DNA from: an uncultured Peptoniphilus sp.
GTDB lineage: Bacteria > Bacillota > Clostridia > Tissierellales > Peptoniphilaceae
Assembly: GCF_946222045.1 (NCBI RefSeq)
Contig: NZ_CAMILN010000041.1
Coordinates: forward strand, 1-14,025
Direction of reading: 5' to 3'
DNA: 14,025 bases
Part shown: piece after piece, positions 1-5,533 of the stretch
Layout: every line of letters begins with the position of its first letter
Position numbering within the stretch: position 1 is the first letter of the stretch
Notes under the pieces: model-generated
The model's input: only the letters and a program-made list of their open reading frames with translations
The model's database searches: none
Told to the model about the DNA's origin: nothing
Translations under genes and position numbers: made by a program

Positions 1-183
1 GTTTTAAATTTAATTTTTTTATTTTTATCCTTGTATTCATCTTACTCAAGAGGAAGAAGTGTCCTTCTTATATTTTCACTGGCATTTTTATTAGGTGCAA
101 TTAATGCAAAGAGGGCAATTAATAAATCAAAGAATGAAAATAAAAAAGAGAACAAGAACTGCGAAGAAAAAGAGGTAGATTAA
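1..183 (+). CDS. C-terminal fragment of an unrecognised membrane protein
   Basis: This reading frame is open from the first base of the window and ends at TAA 181-183, giving 60 residues of a gene that starts outside. The fragment has two hydrophobic stretches (about residues 1-14 and 21-35, the second rich in Leu, Phe, Ile and Ala) separated by a short polar Ser/Arg/Gly loop. It ends in a highly charged tail of about 25 residues made mostly of Lys, Glu and Asn with one Cys. This looks like the last membrane hairpin and cytoplasmic tail of a polytopic membrane protein. I do not recognise the family. The gene is convergent with hemW, and its stop codon lies inside the loop of the shared terminator. 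The coding call rests on the hydrophobic-then-charged composition and on the stop sitting at the terminator. Confidence 0.65.
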   Translation, partial: VLNLIFLFLSLYSSYSRGRSVLLIFSLAFLLGAINAKRAINKSKNENKKENKNCEEKEVD

Positions 184-200
184 ATAGTCTACCTCTTTTT
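167..200. terminator. Bidirectional rho-independent terminator
   Basis: A perfect 13-bp inverted repeat (AAAAAGAGGTAGA at 167-179 with TCTACCTCTTTTT at 188-200) encloses an 8-nt loop. The A run on the left and T run on the right give a U-tract in both directions. It can therefore stop transcription from the membrane-protein gene on the plus strand and from lepB-lepA-hemW on the minus strand. The plus-strand stop codon (181-183) is inside the loop, and hemW ends 11 nt beyond the right arm. Confidence 0.88.
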
Positions 201-210
201 GTGTGCAAAT

Positions 211-1350
211 TTATCTAAAAAAGTCTAACTCTACTTGATTTGAAAGGTCGCGTCCCTTTTCTGTAAGTTTGAGATTATTTTTATCTAATAAAATTAAATG
301 GGATTTTAAATTTTTTTCTATCTCTTCTTCATAAATTTTTAAAAAGTTTTCATTAAATTTTTCATTGAATGCATCTAAGTCTACACCAGAGTTTAGCCTT
401 AGACCCATCATTACAAACTCATTTTTCCTATCAGTTTTACTTAAACTTTCAGAAAATGCAACAGGGTTTTCATTTTTATCAAGAGCATCATAATAATCCT
501 TAAAATTATAAAAATTTGTGTATCTCAAATTTCCAATGTTTGATGATGCAGAAAGTCCAAAGGATATATAGTCTCTTAATTTCCAATAAGACATGTTGTG
601 GCGACACTGGTAGCCTTCTTTTGCAAAATTAGATATCTCATATTGCTTTAGGCCTATTTTTTCGAGTTCATTAAATACATAGTGATACATCTTCCTGTCT
701 TCATCTTCATTAGGGAAGACAAGTGGAGACTTTTCATGGTCCCTATAAAGTTTGGTCCCTTCTTCTAAAATAAGTGAATAATATGAAATATGTGGAAGTT
801 TTAAATTTTTCACTTCATTTATAGAGTCTTCTATGTCAGAAAATTTTTGACCAGGCAGGGCAAGCATGAGATCTAAATTTATATTTTCAAAGCCTGCTGA
901 CCTGGCATTTTCTATTGCCTTATAAATGTCTTCTTTCTTATGAAATCTTCCAATTCTTTTTAAAATTTCTTCATTAAAGGACTGAGCACCTATAGAGATC
1001 CTATTTATACCAGAAGAAAAGTAAGTTTCTGCCTTTTCTCTTGTAAGAGAATTGGGGTTTGATTCTATTGTCGCTTCAATATCTTTAGAAAATTCAAAGG
1101 AAGATAAGTCTTCCATAATTTCCTTTATATACTTAGGGTCCACAGAAGATGGAGTTCCTCCTCCAATAAAGACAGTGTCAATTATCCTGTCTTTTAAAAA
1201 TTTTTCTTGTAATTTAATTTCCTTACGCAAATATTTAAAATATTTCTCTACATTAGATCCTCCTAAAAGAGAAGAGCAGAAGTCACAATAGTGGCATCTA
1301 CTCTCACAAAAGGGTATATGAATATAAATTGAAATTTTATTTGTCTTCAT
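211..1350 (-). CDS. hemW: HemW, radical-SAM heme chaperone
   Basis: The product is a 379-residue radical SAM protein of the HemN/HemW family, formerly annotated as oxygen-independent coproporphyrinogen III oxidase. The SAM-binding 4Fe-4S motif is Cys15-X3-Cys19-X2-Cys22 in the typical context HIPFCESRCHYCDF, with a further Cys25. GGGTPS (63-68) and ESNPNS (96-101) are the usual glycine and Glu motifs of the TIM-barrel. HNMSYW (251-256) matches the HNxxYW signature tied to heme binding in HemW, and the length fits HemW rather than the longer HemN. From family knowledge it holds heme and delivers it to target proteins rather than oxidising coproporphyrinogen. It is the last gene of lepB-lepA-hemW. 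Its ATG lies inside lepA (14-nt overlap) with no clear Shine-Dalgarno sequence, so translation is probably coupled to lepA. Confidence 0.93.
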   Translation of the reverse strand: MKTNKISIYIHIPFCESRCHYCDFCSSLLGGSNVEKYFKYLRKEIKLQEKFLKDRIIDTVFIGGGTPSSVDPKYIKEIMEDLSSFEFSKDIEATIESNPNSLTREKAETYFSSGINRISIGAQSFNEEILKRIGRFHKKEDIYKAIENARSAGFENINLDLMLALPGQKFSDIEDSINEVKNLKLPHISYYSLILEEGTKLYRDHEKSPLVFPNEDEDRKMYHYVFNELEKIGLKQYEISNFAKEGYQCRHNMSYWKLRDYISFGLSASSNIGNLRYTNFYNFKDYYDALDKNENPVAFSESLSKTDRKNEFVMMGLRLNSGVDLDAFNEKFNENFLKIYEEEIEKNLKSHLILLDKNNLKLTEKGRDLSNQVELDFFR

Positions 1351-3148
1351 CGTATTTTAATACAGATAAGAAGGCATCTTGTGGAATTTCTACGCTACCC
1401 ACAGTACGCATTCTCTTCTTTCCTTCCTTTTGTTTTTCAAGAAGCTTTCTCTTTCTTGAAATATCTCCACCATAACATTTTGCAAGTACGTCTTTTCTAA
1501 GGGCACGGATTGTTTCTCTTGCAATGATTTTATTTCCAATAGCTGCCTGGATAGGAACTGCGAATTGGTGTCTAGGTATTACATCCTTTAATTTTTCACA
1601 AATATTTCTTGCACGAGTGTAGGCAGAAGATTCGTGAACGATTAAGGAGAAGGCATCAACTAGTTCTTCATTTATTAGAATATCTAGTTTAACAAGTTCA
1701 GATACCTCGTAGCCAATAAGTTCATAGTCGTAGGACGCATAGCCACGAGTCTTTGACTTAAGAGCGTCAAAGAAGTCATAGATTACTTCGTTAAGTGGCA
1801 TGTGATAGGTGATAAGGGCCCTAGTTTCTTCTAGGTATTGCATATCCTTAAAGACACCACGCCTGTTTTGGCAAAGTTCCATAACTTGTCCAACATAATC
1901 AGTTGGAGTCATAATTTCTGCCTTAACAATTGGTTCTTCCATGTACTCAATTTCAGTTGGATCTGGAAGGTTTGATGGGTTTTGAATTGAAATCATTTCA
2001 CCATCTTTTTTCATTACATTGTAGATAACAGATGGGGCAGTGGTGACAATATTTAAGTCAAATTCTCTTTCAAGTCTTTCTTGGATAATTTCCATGTGAA
2101 GAAGTCCCAAGAATCCACACCTAAAACCAAAGCCTAAAGCTACAGATGTTTCTGCTTCAAAGTCTAGGGCTGCATCATTAACTTGAAGCTTTTCAAGGGC
2201 TTCACGAACGTTGTTGTATTCTTCGCCTTCGCCAGGATAAACACCACAGAAAACCATTGGCACAACTTTTTTGTAACCAGGCATTGGTTCTGGAGTCCTA
2301 TTGTTCTTAAGGGTAATTGTGTCACCAACCCTTGCATCCTTAACATTTTTAATGGAAGCAGTTATGTAACCAACTTCTCCAGCACTTAAAGTATCAAGAG
2401 GGATGTGTCCATTAGAAGTAACACCAACTTCAACAACTTCAAATGACTTGCCTGTTGCCATCATAGTTATTTCATCGCCAGGCTTGACAGATCCATCAAT
2501 AACTCTCACGTGACAGATTACTCCCTTGTAAGAATCATAGAAAGAGTCAAATATAAGAGCCTTAAGTGGCGCATTGTGATCTCCACTTGGTGCAGGAACC
2601 TTATCTATAATAGCGTGAAGGACATCGTCAATACCAATGCCTTCTTTTGCAGAGATAAGTGGAATACCTTCAGTGTCTATTCCTATAATATCTTCAATTT
2701 CTTCCTTTATTTCATCTGGCCTAGCACTTGGTAGGTCAATCTTATTTATTACTGGTACAAGTTCAAGGTCTTGGTCAATGGCAAGATATACATTGGCAAG
2801 AGTTTGTGCCTCAACACCTTGTGCAGCATCAACAACAACTATGGCACCTTCACAAGCTGCAAGAGAACGCGAAACTTCATAGTTAAAGTCTACGTGTCCT
2901 GGAGTATCAATAAGGTTTAGGATGTATTCTTGTCCATCTCTTTCGTCCTTATAGATTAGCCTAACTGCCTTTAATTTAATTGTAATTCCTCTCTCACGCT
3001 CAAGATCCATGGAGTCAAGGACTTGTTGTTCCATTTCTCTTTTTGTAAGCATGCCAGTTGACTCAATTAGTCTGTCGGCAAGAGTTGATTTTCCATGGTC
3101 AATGTGTGCGATTATTGAAAAATTTCTAATATTTTTTTGATTTCTCAA
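1337..3148 (-). CDS. lepA: LepA, elongation factor 4 (ribosomal GTPase)
   Basis: The product is a 603-residue translational GTPase of normal LepA/EF4 length. The GTPase motifs are AHIDHGKS (14-21, P-loop), RGITIK (53-58, switch I), DTPGH (81-85, switch II) and NKID (135-138). The EF-G-like domains follow, then the LepA-specific C-terminal domain with the typical ending PQDAFLSVLKYDEDK. Members act on the ribosome in the cytoplasm, with roles proposed in back-translocation, 30S biogenesis and stress recovery. The start is TTG at 3148, with GGAGG at 3160-3156 and a 7-nt spacer; there is no nearby upstream ATG. It sits 34 nt downstream of lepB and overlaps hemW by 14 nt, so the three genes should be one transcript. 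The lepA-hemW pair is the same as in Bacillus subtilis, but here it runs opposite to hrcA. Confidence 0.97.
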   Translation of the reverse strand: MRNQKNIRNFSIIAHIDHGKSTLADRLIESTGMLTKREMEQQVLDSMDLERERGITIKLKAVRLIYKDERDGQEYILNLIDTPGHVDFNYEVSRSLAACEGAIVVVDAAQGVEAQTLANVYLAIDQDLELVPVINKIDLPSARPDEIKEEIEDIIGIDTEGIPLISAKEGIGIDDVLHAIIDKVPAPSGDHNAPLKALIFDSFYDSYKGVICHVRVIDGSVKPGDEITMMATGKSFEVVEVGVTSNGHIPLDTLSAGEVGYITASIKNVKDARVGDTITLKNNRTPEPMPGYKKVVPMVFCGVYPGEGEEYNNVREALEKLQVNDAALDFEAETSVALGFGFRCGFLGLLHMEIIQERLEREFDLNIVTTAPSVIYNVMKKDGEMISIQNPSNLPDPTEIEYMEEPIVKAEIMTPTDYVGQVMELCQNRRGVFKDMQYLEETRALITYHMPLNEVIYDFFDALKSKTRGYASYDYELIGYEVSELVKLDILINEELVDAFSLIVHESSAYTRARNICEKLKDVIPRHQFAVPIQAAIGNKIIARETIRALRKDVLAKCYGGDISRKRKLLEKQKEGKKRMRTVGSVEIPQDAFLSVLKYDEDK

Positions 3149-3182
3149 ATTTTTACCTCCGATTTCTTGGGGATTTTATATT

Positions 3183-3692
3183 TTAAATCTTACCTCTATT
3201 ATTTAGAGGTAAAATCCTATAAACTGCGGCTGACTTTATTCTTTTCTTTTCAATTGGTCCAAAGTATCTGGAGTCAATGCTCATACCAGGAAGTCTGTTG
3301 TCTCCCATTACAAAGTACTCATCATCTTTTAGTGTAAAACTTTCTACTTCGGACTCAGTGTAATCAGTTGAAGTGTAAGATTCTTCTAAAACTTTTCCGT
3401 TTAATATAACCTGACCATCTTTAAATTCTATTGTGTCGCCAGGCTTTCCTATTAATCTCTTAATATAATTTCTATTGTCGTTAGGTGCATCTATGACCAC
3501 AATTTCTCCGCGAGGGAGGTCAGTGTATCTCTTGTAGGAGAGACAAATTAATTTATCCCTTTCATTTAAAGTAGGATGCATAGATTCTCCATTAACTACA
3601 GCTATATTGAAAATAAAAGTTCTCACAAAAAGTGCAATTAAAACTGCAGCTACAATTGTAACAACAAAAGATAGGGTTTCATTCTTCTTCAA
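3183..3692 (-). CDS. lepB: Type I signal peptidase
   Basis: The product is a membrane-anchored serine protease that removes signal peptides from secreted proteins on the outer face of the membrane. One N-terminal membrane segment (about residues 6-28) is followed by the catalytic Ser in NGESMHPTL (Ser37) and the general-base Lys in YIKRLIGKPGD (Lys78). The GDNR...DSR box comes next. At about 170 residues it is a short single-span Gram-positive type. I choose TTG at 3692 (169 aa, MKKNETLSF) because GGAG at 3705-3702 lies 9 nt before it. A longer frame from TTG 3707 or ATG 3701 has no room for that site. The box reads GDNRLPGMSIDSR, two residues longer than the common GDNRxNSxDSR. It is the first gene of the operon and is divergent from hrcA. 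Placement next to lepA recalls the enterobacterial lepAB pair, though in the opposite order. Confidence 0.93.
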   Translation of the reverse strand: MKKNETLSFVVTIVAAVLIALFVRTFIFNIAVVNGESMHPTLNERDKLICLSYKRYTDLPRGEIVVIDAPNDNRNYIKRLIGKPGDTIEFKDGQVILNGKVLEESYTSTDYTESEVESFTLKDDEYFVMGDNRLPGMSIDSRYFGPIEKKRIKSAAVYRILPLNNRGKI

Positions 3693-3840
3693 TGTAATCA
3701 TCTCCAATGTCTAATTTTATCATAAATAAGAGGAAGAATGGACAAGTATTTACGTTATAAGGTATATATAGATTGATTTATAAGAAGCTAGATTTTATAA
3801 ATTATCAAAATAATAGAAAATAAATTATTTAAAAGAAGAA

Positions 3841-3857
3841 AGTCAAAAAAAGTCAAA
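3841..3857. promoter_or_regulatory. Putative CtsR operator upstream of the hrcA-dnaK promoter
   Basis: Two direct heptads AGTCAAA (3841-3847 and 3851-3857) are separated by AAA, giving a perfect match to the published CtsR consensus RGTCAAA-NAN-RGTCAAA. CtsR represses class III heat-shock genes such as clpC, clpP and clpE. The site ends 17 nt before the -35 box of the hrcA promoter. A partial third heptad (AGTCATA, 3882-3888) follows just inside the promoter spacer. On the minus strand each heptad reads TTGACT and could act as a -35 for lepB (for example TTGACT 3846-3841, 18 nt, TATTTT 3822-3817), so the box might instead be, or also be, part of a divergent promoter. Binding is inferred from sequence only, since the ctsR gene is not in the window. 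Confidence 0.6.
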
Positions 3858-3874
3858 ATTATTTTTAAATATCC

Positions 3875-3903
3875 TTGACAAAGTCATAGGCGTGAAGTAT
3901 TAT
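3875..3903 (+). promoter_or_regulatory. Promoter of the hrcA-grpE-dnaK operon
   Basis: A consensus -35 TTGACA (3875-3880), a 17-nt spacer and a -10 TATTAT (3898-3903) form a near-ideal sigma-A promoter. Transcription should start near 3909-3911, just before the CIRCE element. The rest of the 261-nt lepB-hrcA gap (3693-3874) is AT-rich, with no open frame of note. It must also hold the lepB promoter, for which I see only weak candidates, such as TTGTCC 3745-3740 with TATGAT 3724-3719 on the minus strand, 15-nt spacer. Confidence 0.85.
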
Positions 3904-3912
3904 ATACATAGA

Positions 3913-3939
3913 TTAGCACTCGGGGTTAATGAGTGCTAA
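3913..3939. promoter_or_regulatory. CIRCE operator (HrcA binding site)
   Basis: This is a perfect 9-9-9 CIRCE inverted repeat: TTAGCACTC (3913-3921), spacer GGGGTTAAT (3922-3930), GAGTGCTAA (3931-3939). All arm bases match the consensus. It lies immediately downstream of the predicted transcription start and 5 nt before the hrcA Shine-Dalgarno sequence. HrcA bound here would block transcription, and in the mRNA the same repeat can form a hairpin at the 5' end. HrcA is encoded by the first gene downstream, so the circuit is autoregulatory, with GroEL activity normally needed for HrcA folding. Confidence 0.98.
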
Positions 3940-3953
3940 CAAAAGGAGGGGTT

Positions 3954-4976
3954 ATGGATACTAGAAAAATTAATATTTTAAATGCCATAATTGAGGCATA
4001 TATTGATATGCCCACTCCCGTTGGATCGAGAACTCTCTCCAAAGATTACAATCTTGGAGTTAGCTCTGCGACTATAAGAAATGAAATGGCAGATCTTGAA
4101 GATCTTGGTTTTTTAAATAAGCCCCATCAATCAGCAGGAAGAATTCCTTCTGACAAGGCTTATCGCTTCTATGTTGATGAACTTTTTAAAAATTTTAATA
4201 GCTTTCACGACCTAGAGGCTTCACAAAAAATCATGGAGAGACTATTATTCACTTCGAGAAATCACGAAGAATTTTACAAGAATGCAGTTAATCTCCTAGC
4301 CAATGTAAGTTCTTGTACGGCTTATCTCATAACACCACAGAAGGCCGATACAAAAATAAAAAGACTTACTCTAGTTAAGTTAGATGAATATACGGCTCTT
4401 TTAGTCTTAATAGGAGACAAGGGAGTTATTGAGAAATACTTTTTAGAAATAGAAAATATTCCTGATGAAGATTTTTATCTAATTGAGAAAGTCTTAAATG
4501 AAAAAATATCGGGAATTGATTTTAGTGAAATTGAATCTCTTAAGATTTCACTTTCAGATGACTATATAAGGCATGGAAAATTTATTTCAGATATTGTAAA
4601 AATTGCCAGTCAATTTAACAAAAAGGTATCTTCTATTGATATTTATTATGATGGTCTTACAAATATTTTAAATTTTGATGAATATAAGGACCTAGATAAG
4701 GCAAGGGATTTTATGAACCTAGTAGAAGATAGGGACAGCCTATTTCAAATTCTAAAAAATGATAATATCACCAGTGATGTTGAGGTTATTATTGGAGCGG
4801 AAAATAGCGCAAGTCTCATGAAGGAAAATACTATTATTAGAGCTCCCTTCGCTAAGGAAAATAAAATCTATGGAAGTATTGGACTCATTGGTCCAGTTAG
4901 AATTGACTACATGAGATTGGTTAAAGTCGTTAAGATATTTAGCGACGCTGTGAAAAGTGGATTGAAAGAAATGTGA
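3954..4976 (+). CDS. hrcA: HrcA, heat-inducible transcription repressor
   Basis: The product is the dimeric repressor that binds CIRCE elements of the dnaK and groE operons. The N-terminal winged-helix domain holds the family signatures GVSSATIRNEMADLEDLGF (about 35-53) and PHQSAGRIPSDKAYRFYVD (57-75). GAF-like and dimerisation regions follow, for 340 residues in all, which is normal. The start is ATG 3954, preceded by AGGAGGGG (3944-3951) and giving MDTRKINILNAIIEAYI, the expected HrcA N-terminus. A GTG at 3933 in the same frame lies inside the CIRCE arm and before the ribosome binding site, so it is rejected. Its TGA stop overlaps the grpE ribosome binding site, indicating co-transcription and probable coupling. 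The CIRCE at 3913-3939 shows autoregulation. Confidence 0.97.
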   Translation: MDTRKINILNAIIEAYIDMPTPVGSRTLSKDYNLGVSSATIRNEMADLEDLGFLNKPHQSAGRIPSDKAYRFYVDELFKNFNSFHDLEASQKIMERLLFTSRNHEEFYKNAVNLLANVSSCTAYLITPQKADTKIKRLTLVKLDEYTALLVLIGDKGVIEKYFLEIENIPDEDFYLIEKVLNEKISGIDFSEIESLKISLSDDYIRHGKFISDIVKIASQFNKKVSSIDIYYDGLTNILNFDEYKDLDKARDFMNLVEDRDSLFQILKNDNITSDVEVIIGAENSASLMKENTIIRAPFAKENKIYGSIGLIGPVRIDYMRLVKVVKIFSDAVKSGLKEM

Positions 4977-4984
4977 GGGAGTAC

Positions 4985-5512
4985 ATGACGAATGAAGATA
5001 TAAAAAGAGATGATTTACAAAATGATGAAGATATAGATATGAAAGAAGAAGAGCTTGATATTGAGGAAGAAACTGAAGCAGATGTTTCTGATGATGAAAA
5101 ATATCAAGACTTAACAGATAAATTTATGAGACTTCAAGCAGACTTCTCTAACTATAAGAGAAGGACTGAGGCACAAAAGTCTGAATATGTTGAACTTGGA
5201 GTTAAAAAAATTGCAAATGACTTACTTCCTGTCATAGATAATTTTGAAAGAGCCTTGGATTCAATTAGTGATAAGGACTCAACTTATGAAGGAATATTAA
5301 TGATAAAAAATCAACTTACTGATGTTCTTGCAAAGGACGGTATAGTTGAGATGGAGGCATTGGGACAAGAGTTTGATCCAATGTATCATCACGCAGTACT
5401 CACTGAAGATTCTGATGAATACGACAGTGGTTATATTATAGAAGTATTACAAAAAGGTTATTTAATTAACGAGAAAACACTAAGACCTGCAATGGTCAAA
5501 GTTTCACAATAA
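4985..5512 (+). CDS. grpE: GrpE, DnaK nucleotide exchange factor
   Basis: The product is the co-chaperone that releases ADP from DnaK. It is 175 residues long, with a very acidic, probably disordered first 40 residues (Asp/Glu-rich). A coiled-coil dimerisation helix follows from about 40 to 100, including LQADFSNYKRR. The C-terminal beta domain ends with GYLINEKTLRPAMVKVSQ, the conserved GrpE ending. I choose ATG 4985 with GAGGGAG (4975-4981) close upstream. A GTG at 4973 in frame overlaps the hrcA stop and would place the start inside the ribosome binding site region. It sits 8 nt after hrcA and 21 nt before dnaK in the standard Firmicutes order. Confidence 0.96.
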   Translation: MTNEDIKRDDLQNDEDIDMKEEELDIEEETEADVSDDEKYQDLTDKFMRLQADFSNYKRRTEAQKSEYVELGVKKIANDLLPVIDNFERALDSISDKDSTYEGILMIKNQLTDVLAKDGIVEMEALGQEFDPMYHHAVLTEDSDEYDSGYIIEVLQKGYLINEKTLRPAMVKVSQ

Positions 5513-5533
5513 GAATTTTAGGAGGAAATATAT

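Noticed and set aside
211..1350. hemW as coproporphyrinogen III dehydrogenase HemN
   Set aside because: Length of 379 residues, the CX3CX2C context with DF following, and the HNxxYW motif fit the HemW chaperone rather than the longer HemN.
2637..2882. 81-codon plus-strand open frame inside lepA
   Set aside because: It is antisense to a well conserved part of lepA, has low-complexity Ser/Thr composition and no ribosome binding site.
3933..3953. GTG start of hrcA at 3933, adding seven residues
   Set aside because: It lies inside the right arm of the CIRCE element and upstream of AGGAGGGG; ATG 3954 follows that site and gives the family's normal N-terminus.
4973..4984. GTG start of grpE at 4973
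   Set aside because: It overlaps the hrcA stop and the ribosome binding site GAGGGAG serves ATG 4985; the extra residues are not family-like.
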